Position numbers and translations under genes: made by a program. The notes below the pieces were generated by a model that worked only from the letters and a program-made list of their open reading frames with translations, ran no database searches and was not told the origin of the DNA. Positions 1-11,272 of a DNA stretch of 64,000 bases are shown piece after piece. Origin of the DNA: Nocardia cyriacigeorgica GUH-2. Its GTDB lineage: Bacteria; Actinomycetota; Actinomycetes; Mycobacteriales; Mycobacteriaceae. Every line of letters starts with the position of its first letter. The first letter of the stretch is position 1. The stretch lies in NCBI RefSeq assembly GCF_000284035.1, contig NC_016887.1, positions 2,232,001-2,296,000 on the forward strand, given 5' to 3'.

Positions 1-2498
<2,498 letters not shown>

Positions 2499-2502
<4 letters not shown>

Positions 2503-3131
2503 GTACCTCGGTGGTTCTGCTGGACTACGGCTCCGGCAACCTGCATTCGGCCGAACGCGCGCTCGCGCGGGCCGGCGCCCAGGTGGAGGTGACCGCCGAC
2601 CCGAAAGCCGCCTTGGCCGCTGATGGTCTGGTGGTGCCCGGCGTCGGCGCCTTCGCGGCCTGTATGGCCGGGCTGCGCGCGGCGCGCGGGGAACGGATCA
2701 TCGGCCAGCGCCTGGCCGGAGGACGGCCGGTGCTTGGCATCTGCGTCGGCATGCAGATCATGTTCGACCGCGGTGTGGAGTTCGATGTGGAAACCGAAGG
2801 CTGCGGTGAGTGGCCCGGCACCGTCGCCCGCCTCGATGCCCCCGTGCTCCCGCACATGGGCTGGAACACCGTCGAGGCCCCCGCCGACAGCGTGCTCTTC
2901 GCCGGTATGGACGCCGACACCCGCTTCTACTTCGTGCACTCCTACGCCGCCCAGCAGTGGGACCTGCCCACCAGCGACCACATCGCCGCCCCGAAACTCA
3001 CCTGGGCCGAACACGGGACGAAATTCCTGGCCGCGGTGGAGAACGGTGCGCTGTCGGCGACGCAGTTCCATCCGGAGAAGTCCGGGGACGCCGGGGCGCA
3101 TCTGCTGCGCAACTGGGTGCGGTCGCTGTAG
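2499..3131 (+). CDS. hisH: Imidazole glycerol phosphate synthase, glutamine amidotransferase subunit
   Basis: Class I glutamine amidotransferase that supplies ammonia to HisF through the HisH-HisF complex. The 210 residues contain VVPGVGAF, the nucleophile cysteine in LGICVGMQ, the oxyanion neighbourhood HMGWN, and the catalytic His-Glu in QFHPEKSG. The GTG start overlaps the hisB stop (GTGA). Its partner hisF is not adjacent: 5.2 kb containing a membrane protein, a DUF6223-like gene, a two-component system, hisA and impA lie between them. In the M. tuberculosis order hisA follows hisH directly, so the intervening genes look like a lineage-specific insertion. Confidence 0.96.
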
Positions 3132-3442
3132 GTCAGCGGAGGACCGGACCGTTCCTTGATGTGATCGGCGATCTCGCGGTCCATATGCTCCGCGGCTCTC
3201 GCGCGGCCGCTGTGGAAGACCGGTAGCGGCGGGTGCGCTGTGCCCTCGACGGCCGAGCGCGTGTCGAGTTCTGGGGGCAGGTCTTCGGGCATATCCGCGA
3301 TCGTGCCGGGCTCGCAGGCGAGCGGTGGCGACCGTCGGGCGCCGCGTCGGGGACAACCCTGAGCCCGGGGTCGGAAATTCCAGGGCCGCGCCCGGATTCG
3401 CCCGCCTGCCCGCCGTTCTAGCGTGGGGACCAGGAGGTCGCC
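3132..3442 (+). other. Intergenic region after hisH, no convincing gene
   Basis: These 311 bases separate hisH from the next gene. The minus strand carries an open frame from an ATG at 3292 with charged, protein-like composition, but it runs on without a stop through antisense hisH, so it is not called. It could be the remnant of a displaced gene. A good ribosome binding site (AGGAGG) sits at the right end and belongs to the following gene. No strong hairpin was noticed. Confidence 0.4.
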
Positions 3443-3970
3443 ATGAGGTCCGTCACCGTAGCGTCGACCGTGATCGGGGTGTACGCGGTCGTCGCGAGTT
3501 TCGCGTTCGCCACTACCGCGGTCGAGACAATGCTGTTGTACCCGAACATCTTTCGTGACGTGCCGCAGTCGCTGGCGCAGACCGAGGAATTCATGAGCGT
3601 GGTCGCCGTCGGCGATGTGATGCGGCCGATGGGCGGGGTACTGACGCTGACGGCGCTGATCGCGTGCGCCGTCGCGGTGCGCTACCGCCTCGCCCGCGGG
3701 TGGATGGTCGCCTCGCTGGTCTCGCTGATCAGCGGGCAGTTCCTGCTGTCGGTGCTCTACCAGTGGCCGCGTGCGTCGATCCTGTTCGACGATCGCGACC
3801 AGCACACCCTGGCGGAGATAGAACAGGCGGCGACGGAATTCCTGGTCGGGCAGGGTTTCCGGATTCTCGCGGCAGGAGTCACCGCGGCATGTGCGGTAGT
3901 GGCGGCGCTGCTGTGCTACCGGGCGCGAGTGCTGGCGACGGCAGCCGACGACATCGTGGCAGCGCTGTAA
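3443..3970 (+). CDS. Small four-helix integral membrane protein of unknown function
   Basis: A 175-residue protein with an AGGAGG site at proper spacing before ATG. Four hydrophobic helices are visible at about residues 8-30 (VIGVYAVVASFAFATTAVE), 57-77, 88-106 and 139-160. A polar loop containing a FDDRDQHTLAEIEQAATEF segment lies between helices 3 and 4. The overall layout resembles small DUF1772/anthrone-oxygenase-like membrane proteins, but no diagnostic motif was recognised and no function is assigned. It lies between hisH and a convergent DUF6223-like gene, in the segment that splits the his operon. Confidence 0.75.
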   Translation: MRSVTVASTVIGVYAVVASFAFATTAVETMLLYPNIFRDVPQSLAQTEEFMSVVAVGDVMRPMGGVLTLTALIACAVAVRYRLARGWMVASLVSLISGQFLLSVLYQWPRASILFDDRDQHTLAEIEQAATEFLVGQGFRILAAGVTAACAVVAALLCYRARVLATAADDIVAAL

Positions 3971-4142
3971 TCGGTGTCGGGCCGGTGCCGCCCCGCTGCC
4001 CGTGCCAGTGCCGGTGTCGGAGCGGTGCCTGTGCAGGTGCAGCACGGGCACCGCGGGTGCTGATTCGACGCGCGCGACACTGCTCGCGCGGGCTTGCCCG
4101 CTATCCGACGGGAAGGAGCGGGTGCGCCACCGTGACGATCGA

Positions 4143-4718
4143 TCACGGCGCTGTGCCGGCAGCTCCCCGGGCGCGGGCGAGGCTCACGCCGCCGAGCGCC
4201 GCGCCGATGAGGCCGAGCGCGATGGCGATCCAGGCTCCGACAATGCCATTGCCGGTGCCGGGACCGCCGTCCGCGGTGACGGCGAACCAGGCGCCCGCCG
4301 GCACGGCGATGGCTCCCGTCGTCAGTGCGATGGCGCCGGCTCGGCTGCCTGCCGCGCCGCGCCGTGCGCGGGCCAGCGCCAGGCCGCCCGCGATGACGCC
4401 GACCAACCCGATCAACGCGGTCAGCGTCGGGCCCAGCCGCCCCGAGGTCATCCCGGTCGGCGCGGCGACCTGGTGTACCGCGGCCGCCGCGGGCGCGACA
4501 GCGAACCCGGTGAACACCACGGCCGCCGCCGATACGAGCAGAGCGCGAACCGACGTGGGTGTGGACAGGGTGCGGGCGGATGTGGGTGTGGGCAAGGCGC
4601 GGGCGGACGTGGCTGTGGGCAGGGCGTGAACCGATGAGGGTGTGGGCAGGGCGCGAGCCGACGTGAGGGCGGGCAACGCGCGAACAGACATCTGTGCGGG
4701 CACAGTACGAACGGACAT
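4143..4718 (-). CDS. DUF6223-like small membrane protein with repeat-expanded leader
   Basis: A 191-residue protein. The start chosen is the ATG at 4718, which has an AAGGAG site upstream; the frame is open further but without support. Residues 1-63 are seven 9-residue repeats of the type TSARALPTP, followed by a signal-peptide-like hydrophobic stretch (ALLVSAAAVVFTGFAVAPAAAA). The mature part has three more hydrophobic helices, with the motif ADGGPGTGNGIVG before the last helix. That motif and layout recall actinobacterial DUF6223 proteins, whose function is unknown. It is convergent with the preceding gene and divergent from the sensor kinase at 4930, so the two-component pair may regulate it. 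Confidence 0.7.
   Translation of the reverse strand: MSVRTVPAQMSVRALPALTSARALPTPSSVHALPTATSARALPTPTSARTLSTPTSVRALLVSAAAVVFTGFAVAPAAAAVHQVAAPTGMTSGRLGPTLTALIGLVGVIAGGLALARARRGAAGSRAGAIALTTGAIAVPAGAWFAVTADGGPGTGNGIVGAWIAIALGLIGAALGGVSLARARGAAGTAP
4530..4718 (-). repeat. 27-bp tandem repeat, seven units, inside the leader of the DUF6223-like gene
   Basis: Read on the minus strand, seven consecutive 27-base units encode nine residues each: MSVRTVPAQ, MSVRALPAL, TSARALPTP, SSVHALPTA, TSARALPTP, TSARTLSTP, TSVRALLVS. The last unit runs directly into the hydrophobic core of the signal peptide, so the array looks like repeated duplication of the original n-region start (MSVRALL). Divergence between units shows it is not very recent. 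Unit number could vary between strains without changing the frame. Confidence 0.85.
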
Positions 4719-4929
4719 GAGTGGCTCCTTCGACGATCCTGATGTTGCGATCATCCGCCTCGCCACCACGGCCGAACATCCTGCGGGAGAAGGCAATTCA
4801 TCCTGCGCGAAGGGCAGTAGGCGAGTACCGCGAGCGCAGCGCGGCGCCGGCGATCTACTGCGTCCGCGGTAGCGCGGAATCATTCGGGTAGCGGATTTGC
4901 CGCCGCTCATGGCCCGTTAGGGTTCATTC

Positions 4930-6033
4930 ATGACCAGGGGATTGCTGGGTGACGCGGTGATCGCCGCCGCCGTGGCGGTGATCTTGCTCGTCGCCGGGCT
5001 CTCCGATCACGAGGCCGGCGGTGCCCTCGTTCCGCTGGGTTACGCTTTGCTGGCCGGTAGCGGGCTGGCCCTGGCCGCGAGCCGGCGCGCTCCGGTGGCG
5101 GTGCTGGCCGTGACGGGGCTGTGCGCCCTCGGATACCGCGCCATCGGCTTCGACGTACCCGCGGTGGCCTTCCTGTTCGCGGTCTACGCTGCGATGCGGG
5201 CCGGGCACCGCGTGCTCACGGTGACCGCGGCGGTGCTGTTGCTCATCGCGTTCCAGCTCACGGCCCTGATCGAGCTGCGTGATCCCGCTGCCGCGTTCGC
5301 GCGGGCCCGCGGCGCGCTCGAGCTGGCCTGGCTGCTCGCGGCGGGCGCGGCGGGGGAAGCCCTGCGGCAGGCCGAGCGGCGCGCCGACGAGGCCGAACGG
5401 ACCCGCGAGCAGGCCGCGCGCCGCCGCGCCGACGAGGAACGCCTGCATATCGCGCGCGAATTGCACGATTCGCTCACCCACCAGATCTCGGTCATCAAGG
5501 TGCAATCCGAGGCGGCGGTACATGTCGCGCGCAAACGCGGTGAGGACGTTCCGCAGACGCTGCTGACGATCCGGGACGCGGGCCGGGAAGCCGCCAGGGA
5601 GCTCCGGGCGACCCTCGAGGCGCTGCGCGACGACGACAAAACCCCGCCGCACGGACTCGCCGACGTGCCCGCTCTAGTGGACAGGGCCCGCGCGAGCGGA
5701 CTGGACGCGACGCTCACCGTCGACGGTGAACGCCACGGTCTGCCCGCCGCGGTAGACCGCACCGGCTACCGGATCGCGCAGGAGTCGCTGACCAATGTCG
5801 CCCGCCATGCCGCCGCGGACACGGTGTCGGTGCATATCGACTACCGGCCCGACGCCCTCGTCATCCGGGTCGATGACGACGGCATCGCGGTTCCAGGCAG
5901 CAGGCCGGTCCACGGAGTCGGGTTGCTCGGGATGCGCGAGCGAGTCACCGCCCTCGGCGGACGCCTGCGTGCGGCGCCGCGCGGCGACGGCGGATTCTCC
6001 GTACACGCCGAACTCCCCGTGGAGCGGCCATGA
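4930..6033 (+). CDS. NarL-family sensor histidine kinase
   Basis: A 367-residue sensor kinase. Four to five hydrophobic helices fill about residues 8-145 with very short loops, so sensing is probably at or in the membrane. A charged linker (about 150-175) precedes the HisKA_3 dimerisation box ARELHDSLTHQIS, with the phospho-acceptor at His179. The C-terminal HATPase_c domain shows an N-box (QESLTNVARHA), a G1 box (VDDDGIAVPG) and GVGLLGMRERV. The stop overlaps the ATG of the response regulator by four bases. The kinase is encoded divergently from the DUF6223-like membrane protein. The signal is unknown. Confidence 0.92.
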   Translation: MTRGLLGDAVIAAAVAVILLVAGLSDHEAGGALVPLGYALLAGSGLALAASRRAPVAVLAVTGLCALGYRAIGFDVPAVAFLFAVYAAMRAGHRVLTVTAAVLLLIAFQLTALIELRDPAAAFARARGALELAWLLAAGAAGEALRQAERRADEAERTREQAARRRADEERLHIARELHDSLTHQISVIKVQSEAAVHVARKRGEDVPQTLLTIRDAGREAARELRATLEALRDDDKTPPHGLADVPALVDRARASGLDATLTVDGERHGLPAAVDRTGYRIAQESLTNVARHAAADTVSVHIDYRPDALVIRVDDDGIAVPGSRPVHGVGLLGMRERVTALGGRLRAAPRGDGGFSVHAELPVERP

Positions 6034-6704
6034 TCCGGGTGCTGCTGGTCGACGATCAGCCGCTGATCCGCAGCGGATTCCGGGCGCTACTCGACCTCGA
6101 GGACGATATCGAGGTCGTCGCCGAGGCCGGCGACGGGAGCGCGGGGCTGGCGCTGGCCCGGCAGCATCGTCCCGATATCGCGCTGATCGACATCCAGATG
6201 CCGGTCCTCGACGGTATCGAGGCGACCAGGCGCATCGCCGCGGACCCGGAGCTGGCTGGGCTGCACGTGGTCATCCTGACCAACTACGGCATGGACGAGT
6301 ACGTCTTCGAGGCGCTGCGCGCCGGGGCCGCCGGGTTCCTGGTCAAAGACATCGAGCCGGAGGATTTTCTGCATGCGGTGCGGGTCGCGGCCCGGGGGGA
6401 CGCGCTGCTCGCGCCGTCGATCACCCGGAGATTGATCGACCGCTACGTGACCAGCGGCCCGGCCCGGCCGGTAACCGCCGGACTGGACGAACTGACCCAG
6501 CGAGAACGCGAAGCCGTCGTGCTGGTCGCCCGGGGACTGTCCAATCACGAGATCGCCGAACGCCTGGTGATCAGCCCGCTCACCGCGAAAACCCACATCA
6601 ATCGGGCGATGATGAAACTGCACGCCCGCGATCGCGCGCAGCTGGTGATCCTGGCCTACGAATCCGGCCTGGTCGCGCCACACAGAGGTGACCTGCGAGG
6701 CTGA
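6030..6704 (+). CDS. LuxR/NarL-type response regulator
   Basis: A 224-residue response regulator. The receiver domain (1-120) has the acidic pocket VDDQP, the phosphorylation site Asp54 in LIDIQMPVLDG, and a conserved Lys in FLVKDIEPEDF. The C-terminal LuxR-type helix-turn-helix (about 150-215) reads LTQREREAVVLVARGLSNHEI with the recognition helix in SPLTAKTHINRAMMKL. It is coupled to the kinase by an ATGA overlap. The likely target is its own locus or the divergent membrane gene; no operator was identified. Confidence 0.93.
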   Translation: MIRVLLVDDQPLIRSGFRALLDLEDDIEVVAEAGDGSAGLALARQHRPDIALIDIQMPVLDGIEATRRIAADPELAGLHVVILTNYGMDEYVFEALRAGAAGFLVKDIEPEDFLHAVRVAARGDALLAPSITRRLIDRYVTSGPARPVTAGLDELTQREREAVVLVARGLSNHEIAERLVISPLTAKTHINRAMMKLHARDRAQLVILAYESGLVAPHRGDLRG

Positions 6705-6819
6705 CGCCGGCTCCTGGCCGCGCGACCCGGATTCGACGCGGGCAGCGCGGCGCCGCACAGGCATCGTCACCGCAGGCCCGAAGCGGGGTTGCCGGAGGTG
6801 AGCTACTAGGCTGTACGGA

Positions 6820-7551
6820 GTGAGTCTTGTGCTGCTGCCCGCCGTCGATGTTGCCAATGGAGAGGCCGTGCGCCTGGTACAGGGGGAGGCCGGGAGCGAG
6901 ACCAGCTACGGTTCGCCCCGTGAGGCTGCGCTCGCCTGGCAGGAAGCCGGCGCGGAATGGGTGCATCTGGTGGATCTGGATGCCGCGTTCGGGCGCGGAT
7001 CCAATCGGGAACTGCTGGCCGAGGTGGTCGGCGAACTCGATGTGAAGGTGGAGCTGTCCGGCGGCATCCGCGATGACGAATCGCTGAAGGCCGCGATGGC
7101 CACCGGCTGCGCGCGGGTCAACCTCGGCACCGCCGCGCTGGAGGATCCGGTGTGGTGCGCCCGGGCCATCGCCGAGTACGGCGAGCGGGTCGCGGTGGGC
7201 CTGGATGTGCGGATCATCGACGGTGAGTACCGGCTGCGCGGACGCGGCTGGGTCAGCGACGGCGGCGACCTGTGGGAGGTGCTCGAGCGCCTCGAACGCG
7301 ACGGCTGCTCGCGCTACGTCGTCACCGACGTCACCAAGGACGGCACGCTGACCGGCCCCAACCTGGACCTGCTGCGCGAGGTCTGCGCCGCCACCGACGC
7401 CCCGGTGATCGCCTCCGGCGGCGTGTCCACCATCGCGGACCTGGTCGCCATCGCCGAACTGGTGCCCGAGGGCGTGGAGGGCTCGATCGTCGGCAAGGCG
7501 CTCTACGCGGGCCGGTTCACGCTGCCCGAGGCGCTCGCCGCGGTGCGCTGA
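6820..7551 (+). CDS. hisA: Phosphoribosyl isomerase A (HisA, probably bifunctional HisA/TrpF)
   Basis: A 243-residue (beta-alpha)8 barrel that isomerises ProFAR to PRFAR in histidine synthesis. Visible features are [19 protein letters not shown] with the first catalytic Asp, the phosphate-binding [26 protein letters not shown] with the second catalytic Asp, and the ASGGVS phosphate site. In actinobacteria this enzyme (PriA) also isomerises phosphoribosyl-anthranilate, and no trpF gene occurs among the trp genes here, which supports the dual role. GTG start at 6820. A new transcription unit probably begins here, after the inserted two-component pair. Confidence 0.95.
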   Translation: MSLVLLPAVDVANGEAVRLVQGEAGSETSYGSPREAALAWQEAGAEWVHLVDLDAAFGRGSNRELLAEVVGELDVKVELSGGIRDDESLKAAMATGCARVNLGTAALEDPVWCARAIAEYGERVAVGLDVRIIDGEYRLRGRGWVSDGGDLWEVLERLERDGCSRYVVTDVTKDGTLTGPNLDLLREVCAATDAPVIASGGVSTIADLVAIAELVPEGVEGSIVGKALYAGRFTLPEALAAVR

Positions 7552-7560
7552 CCCACCGAT

Positions 7561-8403
7561 ATGACCGTCACCTACCCCGATCCCGCCACCCTGCTGCCGC
7601 TGGCGGCCGAAGTGCTGGACGCGGCCGCGGTGCGCTTCGTCGACGGCCTCGGCGCGCCCAGCGCGGTCGACAAGGGCCACAACGATTTCGCCACCGAACT
7701 CGACCTGGAACTGGAGCGCACCATTTCCGCGCGGCTGCACCAGCTCACCGGGATCGAGGTGCACGGTGAGGAATTCGGCGGCCCGCAGCTGACCAGCGGC
7801 ACCGCCTGGGTGCTCGACCCCATCGACGGCACCTTCAACTATTCGTCCGGCCATCCGCTGTCGGGCATGCTGCTGGCGCTGGTCCGCGACGGCGAACCGG
7901 TGCTCGGCCTGACCTGGCTGCCGGTGCTGGGCCGCCGCTATGCCGCCGTGGCCGGTGGTCCGGTGCTGCTCGACGGTGTGCCGCTGCCGCCGCTGCCCAC
8001 CGGGACGCTGTCGGAGGCGATGATCGGTTTCGGCGCGTTCAACGTCGACTCGCGCGGCCGCATCCCGGGCCGTTTCCGGTTCGATCTGCTGGGTGCGCTG
8101 AGCCGGCTGTCGTCGCGGGTGCGGATGCATGGCTCCACCGGCATCGACCTGGCCTTCACCGCCTCGGGCGCGCTGGGCGGGGCGATCGTGTTCGGGCATC
8201 ATCCGTGGGACAACGCGGCCGGGGTGGCGCTGGTGCGGGCGGCCGGGGGCGTGGTGACCGATCTGGCCGGTGAACCGTGGCATATCGAATCGGGCTCGGT
8301 GCTGGCCGCCGCGCCGGGTGTGCACAGCGAACTGCTGGAGATGATCGGTTCGGTGTCGGCGGACAAAGACATCGCGGCGGCCGGTCCCGGCCGGGAAGGA
8401 TGA
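7561..8403 (+). CDS. impA: Inositol-monophosphatase family phosphatase
   Basis: A 280-residue magnesium-dependent phosphatase. Family motifs are [17 protein letters not shown], the signature [11 protein letters not shown] (metal-binding Asp residues) and the second signature [17 protein letters not shown]. The gene sits between hisA and hisF exactly where M. tuberculosis has impA (Rv1604). Members of this family act on inositol phosphates, but some actinobacterial relatives are histidinol-phosphate phosphatases (HisN). The operon context, with no other phosphatase gene in the cluster, makes that alternative worth considering. Only nine bases separate it from hisA. Confidence 0.88.
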   Translation: MTVTYPDPATLLPLAAEVLDAAAVRFVDGLGAPSAVDKGHNDFATELDLELERTISARLHQLTGIEVHGEEFGGPQLTSGTAWVLDPIDGTFNYSSGHPLSGMLLALVRDGEPVLGLTWLPVLGRRYAAVAGGPVLLDGVPLPPLPTGTLSEAMIGFGAFNVDSRGRIPGRFRFDLLGALSRLSSRVRMHGSTGIDLAFTASGALGGAIVFGHHPWDNAAGVALVRAAGGVVTDLAGEPWHIESGSVLAAAPGVHSELLEMIGSVSADKDIAAAGPGREG

Positions 8404-8407
8404 GGCC

Positions 8408-9181
8408 ATGACGGTTGCTGTACGCGTGATCCCGTGCCTGGACGTGGATGCGGGCCGAGTGGTCAAGGGCGTCAAGTTCGAGAACCTGCGCGATGCGGGC
8501 GATCCGGTGCAGCTGGCCGCCCTCTACGACGCCCAGGGCGCCGACGAGCTGACCTTCCTCGACGTCAGCGCCTCCTCCGCCGATCGCGGCACCATGATCG
8601 ACGTGGTCACCCGCACCGCCGAGCAGATCTTCATCCCGCTCACCGTCGGCGGCGGGGTGCGCACCGTCGACGATGTGGACCGGCTGCTGCGCGCCGGGGC
8701 GGACAAGGTGTCGGTCAATACCGCGGCCATCGCCCGGCCCGAGGTGCTGCGGGAGATGTCGCAGCGGTTCGGTTCGCAGTGCATCGTGCTCTCGGTCGAT
8801 GCCCGCACGGTGCCCGACGGTCAGCCAGACACCCCGTCGGGCTGGGAGGTCACCACCCACGGCGGCAAGCGCGGCACCGGCATCGACGCGGTCGAATGGG
8901 CGGTGCGCGGCGCCGAGCTCGGGGTGGGGGAGATCCTGCTCAACTCGATGGACGCCGACGGCACCAAGGCGGGTTTCGACCTGCCGATGATCCGCGCGGT
9001 GCGCGCGGCGGTGTCGATTCCGGTGATCGCCAGCGGCGGCGCGGGCGCGGTCGAGCACTTCGTGCCCGCGGTGGAGGCCGGCGCGGACGCGGTGCTGGCG
9101 GCGAGCGTGTTCCACTTCGGCGATCTGAGCATTCCGCAGGTGAAGGACGCGATGCGCAAGGCCGACATCGTCGTCCGGTAG
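8408..9181 (+). CDS. hisF: Imidazole glycerol phosphate synthase, cyclase subunit
   Basis: A 257-residue barrel that takes ammonia from HisH and converts PRFAR to imidazoleglycerol phosphate and AICAR. Visible are [16 protein letters not shown] with catalytic Asp11, [12 protein letters not shown], the second catalytic Asp in VLSVDART, and the phosphate loops ASGGAG and AASVFHFG. Start ATG at 8408, four bases after the impA stop. A short hairpin follows the gene, and then the fatty acyl-AMP ligase cassette rather than hisI, which is 6.9 kb away. Confidence 0.96.
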   Translation: MTVAVRVIPCLDVDAGRVVKGVKFENLRDAGDPVQLAALYDAQGADELTFLDVSASSADRGTMIDVVTRTAEQIFIPLTVGGGVRTVDDVDRLLRAGADKVSVNTAAIARPEVLREMSQRFGSQCIVLSVDARTVPDGQPDTPSGWEVTTHGGKRGTGIDAVEWAVRGAELGVGEILLNSMDADGTKAGFDLPMIRAVRAAVSIPVIASGGAGAVEHFVPAVEAGADAVLAASVFHFGDLSIPQVKDAMRKADIVVR

Positions 9182-9198
9182 GAGCGTGGCCTCACCCC

Positions 9199-9222
9199 CA
9201 GGGTGCAGGTTGGCACACCCTG
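9199..9222 (+). terminator. Possible weak terminator after hisF
   Basis: CAGGGTG at 9199-9205 and CACCCTG at 9216-9222 can pair around a 10-base loop, directly after the hisF stop. There is no T-run, so read-through into the ligase gene is likely. This is structural evidence only. Confidence 0.4.
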
Positions 9223-9317
9223 CGGGTGCGGGGAGCGGTCCCTGAGGGTGCTGTCGCGGGCGCGGTGCGTCGGTGAGAGTGGGAACTCCCCACCTCCCAC
9301 CGCGAAGGAATCCTCCC

Positions 9318-10973
9318 GTGCACGACAGTTTTGTGCAGCACGTCAGGCAGCAGGTCGCCCGGTACGGCAATACCAGGACCTACACCTACCTCCACGAAGA
9401 CGGCCGTGAGCTGCGCGAGGAGATCGCCGGGTACCGCGATCTGGACCGCGATGCCCGGGCGGTAGCGGTCTGGCTGGCCGCGCAGCCGGAGTCGGCGCGG
9501 CCGGTGGTGCTGCTCTACGTCGACGCGATGGCGTTCCTGCGGGCGTTTCTCGGCTGCCTCTACGCCGGCGTCATCGCGGTGCCCGCGCCGGTTCCGCACG
9601 ATGAACGCAGTGCGCGGCGGGTCGCCGGTGTGATCGCCGATTGCGGCGCCGGTCTGGTGCTGACCACCGCTGATCTCGCGCCGTTGATCGCGCAGGCGGC
9701 GCCGGACGTCGTCGTCGCGCCCACCGATGGCCCGCTCGGTGAGCCCGATGCCTGGCAGCCGCCCGCCATCGACCACGACTCCATCGCGTTTCTCCAGTAC
9801 ACCTCGGGATCGACCGGCAACCCCAAGGGCGTGGTGGTCACCCACGACAATCTGCTGCACAACGAGGCCGCGATCGCCGCGCTCGGATTCGACGATTCCG
9901 CGACCGCCGTCAGCTGGATCCCGCACTTCCACGATATGGGCCTGATCGGCCTGCTGCTCGGTGCCGTCCACGTCGGCGGGAACCTGGTGTTCATGGCGCC
10001 GACGACCTTCCTGAAGCGCCCGGTGCGCTGGCTGCAAGCCATCGACAAGTACCGCGCAACCGCCACGGCCGCACCGAATTTCGCCTACGACCTGATCGCC
10101 CGGCGGGTGACCGACGAGCAGCTGGCCGAGCTGGATCTGTCCAGCCTCGAACTCGCCCTGTGCGGAGCGGAGCCGGTGCGCGCCCGCACCATGACGGCGG
10201 TGCGCGAACGGCTCGCACCGGCGGGCTGGCGGGCGACGGCGTTCCGTCCGGCGTACGGCCTGGCCGAGGTGACGTTGCTGGCCGGCGCCGCGCGCGAGGC
10301 GTCGATCCCGGGGTCGTTCGACACCGGCGCCGACGCACCTCTGGTCGGCTGCGGGCAACCTGCTCGCGGTCTCGACATCCGCATTGTCGACCCGGGAACC
10401 CGGAAACCGTTGCCCGACGACGTCGTCGGTGAGATCTGGATCCGTGGTGCCAGCGTCGCGGCCGGCTATTGGCAGCGCCCGGCCGAGACCCGCGAGGACT
10501 TCGGCGCCTACCTCGGCGACGAAGGGCCGTTCCTGCGCACCGGCGATCTCGGGCTCTTCTCCGGCGGTGAGCTGTTCGTCGCCGGGCGCCGCAAGGATCT
10601 GCTGATCGTCAACGGCCGCAATATCTATCCGCAGGACATCGAGGAACTGGTGCGCGGGCTGCACCCAGCGCTGGCCGGCACCGGCGTCGCTGTCTCCGTC
10701 GACGCCGGCGACCGGGAACGGCTGGTGGTGCTGCACAGCGTGAAGACGGCACTGCAAGACGGCATCACCCTCACCGAACTCACCGCGGTGATCAAGACCG
10801 CCGTCGCCCGCGAATTCGCCGTCCCCGCACCGAATGTCGTGCTGGTCGAACCGCGCTCGGTGCACCGCACCACCAGCGGCAAGGTGCAGCGCAGTTCGAT
10901 GCGCACAGCACTGCTGCACCGCCGCGTCGACGGCGTGCTGCACCACGATCTCGAACCGGCACCGAGCCGCTGA
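9318..10973 (+). CDS. Fatty acyl-AMP ligase (FAAL)
   Basis: A 551-residue adenylating enzyme of the ANL superfamily. The frame is open from 9273, but the GTG at 9318 has an AAGGA site upstream and gives the expected N-terminus. Visible motifs are YTSGSTGNPKGVVVTH (P-loop), the core PAYGLAEVTL, RTGDLG and, near the C-terminus, TTSGKVQRS. A segment around GLLLGAVHVGGN and LKRPVRWLQAI is typical of FAAL-type enzymes, which pass acyl-adenylates to a carrier protein instead of CoA. An acyl carrier protein and a polyketide synthase follow at once, so the enzyme should load a fatty acid onto that pathway. Chain length cannot be read from sequence. Confidence 0.9.
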   Translation: MHDSFVQHVRQQVARYGNTRTYTYLHEDGRELREEIAGYRDLDRDARAVAVWLAAQPESARPVVLLYVDAMAFLRAFLGCLYAGVIAVPAPVPHDERSARRVAGVIADCGAGLVLTTADLAPLIAQAAPDVVVAPTDGPLGEPDAWQPPAIDHDSIAFLQYTSGSTGNPKGVVVTHDNLLHNEAAIAALGFDDSATAVSWIPHFHDMGLIGLLLGAVHVGGNLVFMAPTTFLKRPVRWLQAIDKYRATATAAPNFAYDLIARRVTDEQLAELDLSSLELALCGAEPVRARTMTAVRERLAPAGWRATAFRPAYGLAEVTLLAGAAREASIPGSFDTGADAPLVGCGQPARGLDIRIVDPGTRKPLPDDVVGEIWIRGASVAAGYWQRPAETREDFGAYLGDEGPFLRTGDLGLFSGGELFVAGRRKDLLIVNGRNIYPQDIEELVRGLHPALAGTGVAVSVDAGDRERLVVLHSVKTALQDGITLTELTAVIKTAVAREFAVPAPNVVLVEPRSVHRTTSGKVQRSSMRTALLHRRVDGVLHHDLEPAPSR

Positions 10974-11005
10974 CCGCCCACCCACACCCCACTCAGGAGA
11001 CGACT

Positions 11006-11272
11006 GTGTTCGCCACCGCCCCCACCCACCCGTCCGCCCTCACCGGCTGGCTCGCCGAGCGCGTCGCCGAATACACCGGCCGCGCGCCACACCAGGTCGA
11101 TCCGGCCGTGCCGCTCGCCGAACTCGGCATCGACTCCGTCTCGGCGGTCGCGCTGTGCGGCGAGATCGAGGACCGGTGGTCGATCGAGGTGGATCCCACG
11201 CTGGTGTTCGACTATCCGACCATCGCCGAGATCGCGGTTTTCCTCGCCGGCGAAACGACGTCCGCCGCATGA
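11006..11272 (+). CDS. Stand-alone acyl carrier protein
   Basis: An 88-residue carrier protein with GTG start and an AGGAGA site. The phosphopantetheine attachment site is Ser44 in LAELGIDSVSAVAL, followed by the usual helix III region DPTLVFDYPTIAEIAVFL. It lies 32 bases after the FAAL gene and its TGA overlaps the ATG of the polyketide synthase (ATGA), so all three are made together. Its role is inferred to be carrying the activated fatty acid from the FAAL to the ketosynthase. Confidence 0.92.
   Translation: MFATAPTHPSALTGWLAERVAEYTGRAPHQVDPAVPLAELGIDSVSAVALCGEIEDRWSIEVDPTLVFDYPTIAEIAVFLAGETTSAA

Noticed and set aside
2942..3292. Minus-strand frame from ATG 3292 with protein-like sequence near MDREIADHIKERSG
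   Set aside because: It has no stop until deep inside antisense hisH, so no gene end can be defined. It could be a relic but cannot be supported.
6598..8475. 625-residue minus-strand frame across hisA and impA
   Set aside because: Shadow of two certain plus-strand genes.
9192..10985. 597-residue minus-strand frame across the FAAL gene
   Set aside because: Shadow; the FAAL motifs on the plus strand are complete.
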